DNA of 18,416 nt from an uncultured Corynebacterium sp. Lineage in GTDB: Bacteria; Actinomycetota; Actinomycetes; Mycobacteriales; Mycobacteriaceae. Location of the stretch: positions 1 through 18,416 of the forward strand of contig NZ_CAMIAN010000037.1 in the NCBI RefSeq assembly GCF_946221155.1. Direction: 5' to 3'. A program made the position numbers and the translations under genes. Positions 6,872 through 13,992 of this stretch are shown here, piece by piece. Below the pieces are notes generated by a model, which ran no database searches, had not been told where the DNA came from, and was given only the letters and a program-made list of their open reading frames with translations. Numbering within the stretch: the stretch's first letter is position 1; every line of letters begins with the position of its first letter.

Positions 6872-8308
6872 CTACCCCTTCAGCGACCACTTCGCGCCAT
6901 CGGCTGTATCCGTAACCTCAATGCCAGCCTCGGCCAGGCGATCGCGCACCTCGTCGGCGGTGGCCCAGTCCTTGGCCGCACGAGCCTCAGCGCGACGCTC
7001 GAGCTCGGCCTTCACCAGCACGTCCAGGGCCCCCATCGCCACGTCGGAACCGCCAGCGGCGGCCTTGGTGGATTCCAGCCACGTCTCGCTCAGCGGATCC
7101 ACGCCCAGCACGGCAGCCATCGCGCGAACCTGCCCGGCGATCTCCTTAACCTGCTGCTTTGCCTCGTCCGTGGGCTTTGTGTCCAGTAGCTTGTTGCCCT
7201 CGCGAACCACGTCGTGGATCACGGCCAGTGACTGCGGTACGGCCAGGTCGTCGTCCATCTTCTCCGCGAACTGTGCCGGAACCTCCCCGACCGGCAGCGC
7301 CTGCGGATCCACCGCCGTCTCGCCGGTGACGAACTCGATGGCGCGCACCAGGAACTTCTCGATGCGGCGGTAGCCCGCAGCGGCCTCACCCAATGCAGTC
7401 TCGGAGTATTCCAGCATCGAGCGATAGTGCGCGCTGCCCAGGTAGTAGCGCAGCTCAACCGGACGCACCAGCTTCAGCACATTCGGGATAGAAAGCACGT
7501 TGCCCAGGGACTTCGACATCTTCTCACCGGACATCGTCACCCAGCCGTTGTGCATCCAATAGCGCGCGAACCCATCGCCCGCTGCCGTCGCCTGCGCGGC
7601 CTCGTTCTCGTGGTGCGGGAACTGCAGATCCAGACCACCGCAGTGGATGTCGAACTCACTGCCCAGGTAGGTCGTGGCCATCGCGGAGCACTCGATGTGC
7701 CAGCCCGGGCGACCACGCCCCCACGGGGTATCCCAGGCCGGCTCGCCCGGCTTGGCTGCCTTCCACATGGTGAAGTCGCGCGGGTCGCGCTTACCGGTGC
7801 CCGCAGATTCACCCTGATCCATCTCGTCCAGCTTCTGGCCGGAAAGGAAGCCGTAGTTTTCGATCGTCGCGGGCTGAGCGTAAACATTGCCGTCTGCGGC
7901 GTAGCCGTGGCCGTTGTCGATGATGCGCTGCATGTACTCGATCATCTGCGGTACGTGCCCCGTAGCGCGGGGCTCGATGGAAGGTGGGGTGACGCCCAAC
8001 TGGTCATAAGCCCAGTTAAACGCACGCTCGTGCGTGGCGGCCCACTCCCACCACGGACGGTTATTCTCCGCGGCCTTGGTCAGGATCTTGTCGTCAATAT
8101 CGGTGACGTTCCGTACGAAAGCGACGTCCAGCCCCTTGGCCTCCAGCCAATTGCGCAGGATGTCGAAAGCAACTCCGCTGCGCACATGTCCGATGTGCGG
8201 GATCGACTGCACGGTCGCTCCACACAGATAGATCGAGGCATGGCCTTCACGGATAGGCTCAAAGTCGCGGAGCTGGCGGGCGGCAGTGTCGTAAATTCGC
8301 AAAGTCAC
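6872..8308 (-). CDS. cysS: Cysteinyl-tRNA synthetase
   Basis: A 478-residue class I aminoacyl-tRNA synthetase that charges tRNA-Cys. The HIGH motif appears as PHIGH (residues 37-41) after the zinc-ligand Cys29 in IYLCGATVQ. Other zinc-site and active-site segments are HIECSAM, HCGGLDLQFPHHENE and the KMSKS loop (263-267, EKMSKSLGN). The 'LCGATVQSIPHIGHVRSG' form separates it from the mycothiol ligase MshC, which carries a CGITPYD-type motif. Start: GTG 8308 matches where family members begin (VTLRIYD); the frame could extend eight codons to 8332, but a -10-like TATACT sits in that extension, seven bases before the GTG. This favours GTG and a leaderless mRNA. Divergent from the FAH-family gene. 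Confidence 0.93.
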   Translation of the reverse strand: MTLRIYDTAARQLRDFEPIREGHASIYLCGATVQSIPHIGHVRSGVAFDILRNWLEAKGLDVAFVRNVTDIDDKILTKAAENNRPWWEWAATHERAFNWAYDQLGVTPPSIEPRATGHVPQMIEYMQRIIDNGHGYAADGNVYAQPATIENYGFLSGQKLDEMDQGESAGTGKRDPRDFTMWKAAKPGEPAWDTPWGRGRPGWHIECSAMATTYLGSEFDIHCGGLDLQFPHHENEAAQATAAGDGFARYWMHNGWVTMSGEKMSKSLGNVLSIPNVLKLVRPVELRYYLGSAHYRSMLEYSETALGEAAAGYRRIEKFLVRAIEFVTGETAVDPQALPVGEVPAQFAEKMDDDLAVPQSLAVIHDVVREGNKLLDTKPTDEAKQQVKEIAGQVRAMAAVLGVDPLSETWLESTKAAAGGSDVAMGALDVLVKAELERRAEARAAKDWATADEVRDRLAEAGIEVTDTADGAKWSLKG

Positions 8309-8315
8309 ACCACAC

Positions 8316-8321
8316 AGTATA
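8316..8321 (-). promoter_or_regulatory. -10-like hexamer of cysS
   Basis: TATACT on the minus strand, seven bases upstream of the GTG at 8308, so transcription would begin at or next to the start codon. No good -35 is visible 16-18 bp upstream. Confidence 0.45.
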
Positions 8322-8370
8322 GGCATGCGCATCCAGCCTCTTTCCCCTGCGTGTCAGTATCGTGGAGCAC

Positions 8371-9189
8371 ATGAGCACTCAGAACACCCCGCGATTCGCC
8401 ACCATCCGCCTCAACGATCGAGGTGCATGGCGCCCAATTGCAGTCACCTCCTTCTCCGAGGAAGGTGGCGAGGGCAAGCTCCTCGCCGAATTCCCCTACA
8501 AGAAGCAGGTCAGCAACACGGAGCTGGATTCCCTTCCCACCGTTTCCTTCACCGCTGACCAGCTGGGGCCGATCGTGCCGAACCCGGGGAAAATTTTTTG
8601 TGTCGGCCTGAACTACCGCGAACACATCACGGAGATGGGGCACCCGATCCCCGATCACCCCACTCTGTTCGTGAAGTACGCCTCCGCCTTAGCAGGCCCG
8701 TTCGACGAGGTCGTTGTTCCCCCGGAGCTCTCCGCGCAGGCGGACTACGAGGGCGAGCTTGCTGTCATTATGGGCGAGTCCGGCCAAATCGCGGGCTACG
8801 CCGTGATGAATGATTTCTCTCAGCGCGACTGGCAGTACCGCACCCAGCAGTGGCTGCAGGGCAAGAACCTGGATCGCTCCAGCGGTTTCGGTCCATGGAT
8901 GGTGCCAGCCGAACACTTCGATCCGATTGCGGAAGGGGCCGTCTTACGCACTTGGGTCAACGGCGAACTCCGCCAGGAGCACAGCGTTGCCGACCTGGTG
9001 TTTAAGCCGCAGGATCTGGTGGATTACATCAGCAATTTTGCCTCGTTGGCACCTGGTGACGTCATCGTGACGGGCACACCAGAGGGCGTCGGCCACGGCA
9101 TGACCCCACCGCAGTATCTGGCCGATGGCGACGAGGTGCGCATCGCTATCGACGGCGTCGGGGAGATCTGCAACCGCATTAACTGCTGA
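8371..9189 (+). CDS. Fumarylacetoacetate hydrolase (FAH) family protein
   Basis: A 272-residue FAH-superfamily enzyme. The fold motif G-L-N-Y-x-x-H-x-x-E (residues 79-88), metal ligands Glu127 and Glu129 (DYEGELAVIMG), Asp148 (NDFSQRDWQ), Lys168-region GKNLD, and the C-terminal 'GDVIVTGTPEGVGHGM' are present. Such enzymes act on 2-keto acids (fumarylpyruvate hydrolase, acylpyruvase, hydratase or oxaloacetate decarboxylase); which one cannot be decided. The loop between GELAVIMG and AGYAV is about a dozen residues shorter than in common members, which usually carry a 'V.e.dALdyV'-like helix there. ATG 8371 follows GTGGAG very closely; GTG 8362 is an alternative. The hexamer TATCGT (8358-8363) suggests a near-leaderless mRNA. 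It is not normally between cysS and ispF, so it is part of an accessory insertion. Confidence 0.85.
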   Translation: MSTQNTPRFATIRLNDRGAWRPIAVTSFSEEGGEGKLLAEFPYKKQVSNTELDSLPTVSFTADQLGPIVPNPGKIFCVGLNYREHITEMGHPIPDHPTLFVKYASALAGPFDEVVVPPELSAQADYEGELAVIMGESGQIAGYAVMNDFSQRDWQYRTQQWLQGKNLDRSSGFGPWMVPAEHFDPIAEGAVLRTWVNGELRQEHSVADLVFKPQDLVDYISNFASLAPGDVIVTGTPEGVGHGMTPPQYLADGDEVRIAIDGVGEICNRINC

Positions 9190-9772
9190 GCTGAGCCAAA
9201 CGCGGCTCGGCCTTCTTGATGGCGCTCCGCACTGCCGCGAAAAGTAACAGGCAGATGGGAAGCGCAATTACAATCACACTGATCCTGGGCGACCAGAACA
9301 ATGGCAGGTATCTACTAGGCAATACCGATATGAGCAGGCACTGGGCGGCAGTTAGTAGCAGCAGTCCATAGAAGCTCTTTCGCAGGTCCGCTACGAGGCA
9401 TGCGCTGAAAATCACCGACAGTGCAATGAGCGTGTACTGCAACATGCCTGGGTTGCCCAGGAGCGCGACAACGCCGCATTCGCCCAGGCAAAGCCCGAGG
9501 AAAAGCCAGTCGCAGGCCGCCCACGTGCGAACAGTTAGTTCTTCCAGCTGGGAAAGTCGGTTATCCCAGAACATCACCGCAGAGCTAACGATAGCGATGG
9601 AAAACACGAAGTTAAACGGGATAACTCCGGACGAACTCCACGAAGCCCAAGGAATGGGAATAGTAGTCGTGCCGAACAGTACGGCGCCCACGACGCCGAA
9701 TATCTGAAGCATCACCGCGTAGGTCGCGGAATGTCCACGCCAATATATCTGTGCTCGATGCTGGGCAGACAC
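9179..9772 (-). CDS. Integral membrane protein of an ABC module (possible second permease)
   Basis: A 197-residue hydrophobic protein with about six predicted membrane segments (for example VMLQIFGVVGAVLFG near residues 20-34, FVFSIAIVSSAVMFW, YTLIALSVIFSACLVA and VIVIALPICLLLFAAV). I do not recognise a family. Its GTG start overlaps the stop of the preceding permease gene by one base (TAGTG), with AGGGAGGG just upstream, so it is translated with it. Context suggests a second membrane subunit of the transporter or an accessory protein. The last 11 bases overlap the convergent FAH gene. The C-terminus ends in a basic stretch, KKAEPR, consistent with a cytoplasmic tail. Confidence 0.75.
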   Translation of the reverse strand: MSAQHRAQIYWRGHSATYAVMLQIFGVVGAVLFGTTTIPIPWASWSSSGVIPFNFVFSIAIVSSAVMFWDNRLSQLEELTVRTWAACDWLFLGLCLGECGVVALLGNPGMLQYTLIALSVIFSACLVADLRKSFYGLLLLTAAQCLLISVLPSRYLPLFWSPRISVIVIALPICLLLFAAVRSAIKKAEPRLAQLSS

Positions 9773-10959
9773 TATCCCTCCCTACACTCGGAGTTCGCCC
9801 GATTCAGGATGAACTTCACGTCCACTCCCTCATTCGTTCCATGCACCCCGCGCCATTGTCCGGAAGGCGTCAAGGTCGCTCGTTCCAGCTCTTCTTCCGT
9901 CAGATCGGGAAGAGACTCCGCTACGGATACGGGTTCCTTCGGAGTTCCCCAACACGATGGGGCCCCCTTAAGTGCAGGTTCGTTGCTGAGGAGCTCGACC
10001 AGGAGCGCGCGCTTTACTTCCTGTTGCTGATTCGAGTGAGCGAGCCAGATGTCGCCGTCCCGTTGCGGTTCGGCGTCAATCAGCCTATAGGTGGTGACGC
10101 CCAGAGCTTCCAACACCTTGCGGTTAGCATCTACCTGTTCAGATGGGGTTTCGCGCCAGTAACACACCGCTCCCTCGCAGATCATGCGCTCTTGGGGGCG
10201 GGGCACCGCGGAGCTATAGTTTCCACCTTGGGCGATTCCGTAACCTAATCCACAGCTCACGCCGAAAAGAACAATAGCTACCACGCGAAGTGGCCACGCA
10301 GACAACCCCGGAAGCCAGTTTCCGTGAAAAGCCGCGATCAACAGCAACGAGCAAACGCATATGGCCCCCAGCACCAGAGCCGAAGCCTTCCACAGAATCG
10401 GGTCCACGCTCTGTGATACTTGGCAACAAGAGCTGAACGGCTGCCCGAACATTTGTCGCCACGCCACGTTTGAGAGCGACACCGGGTAAGCGACCAGGAT
10501 ATAAGGAAGAAGTAAGCCGACAGCGATCGCCACAATTGCTGGTAGGTACAGCCCTAAAGTTGCCCCCAAGCTCAGCCATGCCACGCCGTGAAGAGCAATA
10601 AAGACCAACCCTGTTGCAAGGAACCGTCCGGACTCTACGTAGCCGATATCCGCCAGCTGCACTGCGAGGTACGCCAGCACCACTACCACCGCAAGCAATA
10701 GTGGCAGCGCCAAGGATCTGAGCCAGACTTTAAAAACATCCTGCACAGACCCGCGGGACTTAAAAAAGGAACGGAAGCGTGCCATCTCTTTGGCACCGAC
10801 AAAGCCCAGGATTGGCCCCAGTGAATAGTAGAGGGCCAAACTGTTGGAGACTGCGTTGTCCTGCGTAGGCACCGGGTTGGCATTGAGTGCAATGCTCAGC
10901 AAACCAAGCGCAGAAGCCGCGAGTACCAGAGCAACGTTGAGAGCATTAATCCTCGTCAT
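9772..10959 (-). CDS. ABC-2-like permease with large extracytoplasmic C-terminal domain
   Basis: A 395-residue membrane protein. Hydrophobic segments lie near residues 6-26, 40-57, 82-102, 114-135, 138-158, 193-213 and 222-243; the basic loop KEMARFRSFFKSRG after the second is probably cytoplasmic. With the N-terminus inside, seven segments place residues about 250-395 outside. That domain begins with C-x4-C-x-W (CEGAVCYW) and is soluble and acidic; an exterior loop also holds a CC pair. The start is ATG 10959, with AGGA eight bases upstream; an upstream TTG at 10989 is less likely. It overlaps the ATPase gene by 14 bases. The substrate is unknown. The layout resembles actinobacterial ABC-2 permeases with exposed tails, an impression from memory. 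Confidence 0.75.
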   Translation of the reverse strand: MTRINALNVALVLAASALGLLSIALNANPVPTQDNAVSNSLALYYSLGPILGFVGAKEMARFRSFFKSRGSVQDVFKVWLRSLALPLLLAVVVVLAYLAVQLADIGYVESGRFLATGLVFIALHGVAWLSLGATLGLYLPAIVAIAVGLLLPYILVAYPVSLSNVAWRQMFGQPFSSCCQVSQSVDPILWKASALVLGAICVCSLLLIAAFHGNWLPGLSAWPLRVVAIVLFGVSCGLGYGIAQGGNYSSAVPRPQERMICEGAVCYWRETPSEQVDANRKVLEALGVTTYRLIDAEPQRDGDIWLAHSNQQQEVKRALLVELLSNEPALKGAPSCWGTPKEPVSVAESLPDLTEEELERATLTPSGQWRGVHGTNEGVDVKFILNRANSECREG

Positions 10960-11677
10960 GGCCACCGTTCCTGGAAAATGCTTCCGCAAGGTTTCTCACA
11001 GTGTCGGAATAGCGTAGTAACTTTTCCGGTTCTAGTGATTCACACCCGATTCGTAGAAAATCGCCCATGGGTCCCTGGAATTCAATTTTGCCTTCATGCA
11101 ACACGAGTACATGCTCGAACGGCTTCTCCACCTCCAAGGGCTGATGGCTAGAAACCCAAAGACCAACGCCCGATTCCGCGATGGATCGATAGAGCCCTTG
11201 AAGTTCCCGTTTCGCCAGCGGGTCGAGTGCAGCACTGGGTTCGTCTAGCAGAATGTGCCCTGCCTTAGAGTTCAGGGCTGTAGCAATCTGCACGCGGGCT
11301 TGCTGCCCGCCAGACAGCTTGCTGCATTGCTTATGTGCATGTGTTTTAAGTCCGACAAATTCAATCCAATAGGCTGCGGACCTCTTGCTCTCCGCCCAAC
11401 CAGCACCGTTAAGCCAGGCGACGTAGGAAACATAGTCGACCACACGCGCCCCATTGATGCCTTCGAAATGCTGCGGGACGTACACCGCTCGGCCCAACTT
11501 CGGCACAGCGCCCTTGGACGGTTTTAGCTGCCCGGCAAGCAACTTCATAAGCGTGGTCTTACCGGCACCATTGACACCCAAAATCACCGTCGGGCTAGCA
11601 GGAACCTCGAGGGAGCGAACCTCGATCCCTTCATCAGAGCGCGGGTAGCTAAAAGAAAATGAGTAGCTATTCGACAA
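10946..11677 (-). CDS. ABC transporter ATP-binding protein
   Basis: A 243-residue ABC ATPase with Walker A GVNGAGKTT (34-42), Q-loop Gln69 (VYVPQHF), signature LSGGQ (121-125), Walker B ILLDE (142-146) with D-loop AALD, and His-switch His178 (VSSHQP). It resembles the drug/peptide-export (CcmA-like) ATPases that pair with ABC-2 permeases. The start is TTG at 11677; no ATG or GTG fits upstream, and AGG/GGAA lies a few bases before it. It is the first gene of a tightly overlapping trio with the two membrane proteins downstream. Base composition is lower than in neighbours: one sampled 60-base block (11341-11400) is 50% G+C against 67% in the FAH gene (8701-8760). Confidence 0.88.
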   Translation of the reverse strand: MSNSYSFSFSYPRSDEGIEVRSLEVPASPTVILGVNGAGKTTLMKLLAGQLKPSKGAVPKLGRAVYVPQHFEGINGARVVDYVSYVAWLNGAGWAESKRSAAYWIEFVGLKTHAHKQCSKLSGGQQARVQIATALNSKAGHILLDEPSAALDPLAKRELQGLYRSIAESGVGLWVSSHQPLEVEKPFEHVLVLHEGKIEFQGPMGDFLRIGCESLEPEKLLRYSDTVRNLAEAFSRNGGHDED

Positions 11678-11710
11678 GGGAGTTCCAGACCTTTAGTGCG
11701 CGGAGATTCT

Positions 11711-11726
11711 GTTTGATGGAACAAAC
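11711..11726. promoter_or_regulatory. Candidate operator: inverted repeat GTTTG-ATGGAA-CAAAC
   Basis: Five-base perfect arms around six bases, overlapping the -10 and the expected transcription start of the ABC module promoter. This is a typical repressor position. No regulator gene lies next to the module. Confidence 0.4.
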
Positions 11727-11752
11727 CTACGAAGACATAAAAGGATTGTCAA
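11724..11752 (-). promoter_or_regulatory. Promoter of the three-gene ABC module
   Basis: On the minus strand a perfect -35 TTGACA (11752-11747) is followed after exactly 17 bp by TAGGTT (11729-11724). Transcription would start near 11717, giving a leader of about 40 nt before the TTG start. It begins four bases beyond the end of ispF in an A+T-rich gap (22 of 60 bases G or C in 11701-11760). It is the strongest promoter match in the window. Confidence 0.65.
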
Positions 11753-11755
11753 TAA

Positions 11756-12247
11756 CTAACTCTGCGCCTGCCATACAACCGCCGTCGCCACGGCCGCTAC
11801 GCCCTCGCCGCGGCCGGTGAAACCCATGTGGTCGGTCGTGGTTGCGGAGACGGAGACCGGCGCACCGATCAGCTCCCCCATCACCTTTTCAGCCTCTTCG
11901 CGCCGGGTGCCCATCTTCGGGCGATTACCCACCATCTGCACCGCCGCATTGCCGATCACGAAGCCCTTGGATTCCAGCAGCTCGCGGCACTCGCGCAGTA
12001 GGCGCTCGCCGGAGACGTTGTCGTATTCCTTGCGCCCCACCCCGACGAAGCTGCCCAGGTCGCCGAGACCTGCTGCAGACAAAAGCGCATCCACTACCGC
12101 GTGCGCCACCACGTCGCCATCGGAGTGCCCCTCGCACCCGTCCTGCCCTTCCCACAGCAGGCACGCCATCCAGCAGTCTTTACCTGGCTGCACCTGGTGG
12201 GCGTCCGTCGCAATACCTACGCGGGGAATGATGTGTGGGGTATTCAA
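11756..12247 (-). CDS. ispF: 2-C-methyl-D-erythritol 2,4-cyclodiphosphate synthase
   Basis: A 163-residue MEP-pathway enzyme that cyclises CDP-methylerythritol 2-phosphate to the cyclodiphosphate, releasing CMP. The metal-binding residues Asp15 and His17 (GIATDAHQ) and His49 (GHSDGDVVAHA) are present, as are 'GDLGSFVG' and the C-terminal 'TTTDHMGFTGRGEG' segment. The start is TTG 12247, since no ATG or GTG is suitably placed; GAGGC lies about 10 bases before it. It is 53 bases downstream of ispD in the carD-ispD-ispF operon, the same order as Rv3583c-Rv3581c. In most relatives cysS follows; here an ABC module and an FAH gene intervene. Confidence 0.94.
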   Translation of the reverse strand: MNTPHIIPRVGIATDAHQVQPGKDCWMACLLWEGQDGCEGHSDGDVVAHAVVDALLSAAGLGDLGSFVGVGRKEYDNVSGERLLRECRELLESKGFVIGNAAVQMVGNRPKMGTRREEAEKVMGELIGAPVSVSATTTDHMGFTGRGEGVAAVATAVVWQAQS

Positions 12248-12300
12248 TTGCGTTCTGCCTCTCGCCTCGGGTCGCGTTCTACTTGTCTATTTCGGGCCTT

Positions 12301-13128
12301 CTAGCCTTCGCTGCCATTCAGAATCATCTGCGCCACGCGGTAGTCCTGGGGCGTGGTGATCTTCATAGCCAACGGGTCGGCATCCACTGCCACCACCGGG
12401 AAGCCTGCCATCTCCATCAGCGAGGCATCGTCCGTTACCAGCGGCAACGGTGAGGCACCCACCCGATCCACCGCATGCGCAGAACTGATTTCCGTGGTGC
12501 GCAGGTACTGCTCATTGGCCTCGATCAACTTCCCCAGGTCGAATACCTGCGGTGTAGCTGCTGCCCGCAGGCTAGCGCGGTCGGGGGTTTGCTCCACGAC
12601 CGTCTGCCCTGCGCGCGGGCCGGAGGTGGGGGCGTCAATAACTTTAATAGTGTCCACTACCGGCAGCACCGGGATCGCCCCGTACCAGGAACCACCTGCG
12701 ACGCCACGGCGCGCGCGGTCGACAACCTCAGCAATCATGGCGGGTGGGGTGAGGCAGCGGGCGGCGTCGTGGACGGCAACGAAGCGCTCCTCGGTGGCCT
12801 CGCCCGCAGCATTTAGCCGCTGCTGAATAGCTACGAGGCCCGCGTACACAGAATCGAATCGCTCGCCGCCGCCGAGCTCCACGCTGACGGTCATGGGCGC
12901 CCATTCCGCGGCATTGATGGGATCACCGACGATGCGTTCGGCGTGGTCGTGCATGTTCTCGCTGACCAGCACAATCGCTTGATCGATGCTTTGGGACGCC
13001 GCCAGGCCGTCCAACGACCGTTCCAGCAACGACCGACCGTTGAGCTCAACGAAAGCCTTTGGGGTATCGAAACCCAGGCGAGAGCCGCTACCGGCGGCGG
13101 CGACGAGTGCGTAGACGTTCGCTGTCAC
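12301..13128 (-). CDS. ispD: 2-C-methyl-D-erythritol 4-phosphate cytidylyltransferase
   Basis: A 275-residue nucleotidyltransferase forming CDP-methylerythritol from MEP and CTP. The CTP-binding loop AAAGSGSRLG with Arg17 and Lys24 (TPKAF) is followed by VHDAARCL, ATPQVF, TDDASLME and the C-terminal KITTPQDY motif, all diagnostic. It is longer than the E. coli enzyme through small loops near residues 75-115 and 180-195. The start is GTG at 13128, with GGCAGG a few bases upstream. It is 14 bases after the carD stop, so the two are surely co-transcribed. Confidence 0.94.
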   Translation of the reverse strand: MTANVYALVAAAGSGSRLGFDTPKAFVELNGRSLLERSLDGLAASQSIDQAIVLVSENMHDHAERIVGDPINAAEWAPMTVSVELGGGERFDSVYAGLVAIQQRLNAAGEATEERFVAVHDAARCLTPPAMIAEVVDRARRGVAGGSWYGAIPVLPVVDTIKVIDAPTSGPRAGQTVVEQTPDRASLRAAATPQVFDLGKLIEANEQYLRTTEISSAHAVDRVGASPLPLVTDDASLMEMAGFPVVAVDADPLAMKITTPQDYRVAQMILNGSEG

Positions 13129-13142
13129 AGCGCCTGCCCGGT

Positions 13143-13733
13143 TTAGTCTTCGCCGTCCAGCTCGTCGTCCAGATCGATGGAGCCACCGGACTTGGAATCC
13201 TCGTCCACGCCAGCGGCACGGGCTGCAGCGGCGGCCTCGCGGTGGCGCTTGATAGCGGCCTGCATCTCGGCCAGCAGCGCGTCGGTCTTCTTGTCGTCCA
13301 CGCCTTCGGCCAGAGCAAGCTCGCCCACGAGGATCTGACGGGCCTTGGCCAGCATGCGCTTCTCACCGGCAGACAGGCCGCGGTCCTGGTCGCGGCGCCA
13401 CAGGTCACGCACGACTTCGGCGACCTTGTTCACGTCGCCACTGGTCAGGCGCTCCTGGTTCGCCTTGTAGCGGCGGGACCAGTTACCTGCCTCTTCCACG
13501 TCGGTCTCGCGCAGCACGGAGAAGACCTTGCGCAGGCCTTCCTCGCCCACCACGTCACGCACGCCGACCTTCTCGGCATTCGCTGCCGGAACGCGGACGG
13601 AAAGATCGCCCTGGTTGATGCGCAGCACCAGGTAGTCGACGGTTTCCCCCTTGAACTCCCGCTGCTCGATGCCCTCGATGACGGCGGCGCCGTGGTGCGG
13701 GTAAACGACCGTATCTCCGACTGCGAACTCCAT
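13143..13733 (-). CDS. carD: RNA polymerase-binding transcription factor CarD
   Basis: A 196-residue CarD/CdnL-family protein that binds the RNA polymerase beta subunit and stabilises the open promoter complex. The RNAP-interacting domain occupies about residues 1-60 (FAVGDTVVYPHHG at the start), followed by the helical DNA-binding domain with the key tryptophan at 85 (NWSRRYKANQERL) and 'VAEVVRDLWRRDQDRGLS'. The ATG at 13733 has AGAGGA six bases upstream; an in-frame upstream extension of 14 codons is unlikely. Compared with the 162-residue M. tuberculosis protein as I recall it, there is an extra C-terminal tail of about 35 residues, Ala-rich and then strongly acidic (SIDLDDELDGED). It heads the carD-ispD-ispF operon. 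Confidence 0.95.
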   Translation of the reverse strand: MEFAVGDTVVYPHHGAAVIEGIEQREFKGETVDYLVLRINQGDLSVRVPAANAEKVGVRDVVGEEGLRKVFSVLRETDVEEAGNWSRRYKANQERLTSGDVNKVAEVVRDLWRRDQDRGLSAGEKRMLAKARQILVGELALAEGVDDKKTDALLAEMQAAIKRHREAAAAARAAGVDEDSKSGGSIDLDDELDGED

Positions 13734-13778
13734 AAGTGTTCCTCTAACGTCCTTCCGAAAGGCTGTGACAGGCACTGC

Positions 13779-13802
13779 GTAAATACCCGAGTAAATACCC
13801 GA
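13779..13802. repeat. 12-bp tandem duplication GTAAATACCCGA x2 upstream of carD
   Basis: Two perfect adjacent copies (13779-13790 and 13791-13802), 45-70 bp upstream of the carD ATG, in the carD leader or promoter. On the minus strand each copy reads TCGGGTATTTAC. It may be two regulator half-sites or a recent slippage duplication. Confidence 0.8.
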
Positions 13803-13805
13803 TAG

Positions 13806-13811
13806 ATTCTA
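13806..13811 (-). promoter_or_regulatory. Candidate -10 element of carD
   Basis: TAGAAT on the minus strand, about 70 bp upstream of the carD ATG. A matching TAGAAT on the plus strand at 13845-13850 faces lpqE, so the 259-bp divergent gap may hold back-to-back promoters. Neither has a clear -35. The rest of the gap holds short G/C-armed hairpins (for example GGGG-N8-CCCC at 13839-13854) and nothing recognised. Confidence 0.35.
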
Positions 13812-13979
13812 CCGTAATAGACCTCACTACCCGCATTTGGGGCATAGAATCCCCTGCAAGCACGCAATAGGGGGCATTAATTAGCCCTAAAGACCTCCTT
13901 GGCTAGGTGTACCGGCCCCCTTCAAGCTAGGCTGGGTGCAGACGTTTTTATTCAACTGCTTTTAAGACATGCCTCAGAT

Positions 13980-13986
13980 GGAGGAA
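13980..13986 (+). promoter_or_regulatory. Ribosome binding site that fixes the lpqE start
   Basis: GGAGGAA with eight bases before GTG 13993. It lies inside the longer open frame that begins at ATG 13969 and therefore argues for GTG 13993. Confidence 0.75.
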
Positions 13987-13992
13987 CGCATC

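Noticed and set aside
7427..8374. 315-codon plus-strand open frame opposite cysS
   Set aside because: It is an antisense shadow of a certain synthetase gene in high-G+C DNA; no recognisable domain.
9751..10248. 165-codon plus-strand frame opposite the permease exterior domain
   Set aside because: It is antisense to a coupled gene, with no ribosome site and no domain.
10960..10989. TTG start at 10989 for the ABC permease
   Set aside because: ATG 10959 has an AGGA at the proper distance and begins directly before the first membrane segment.
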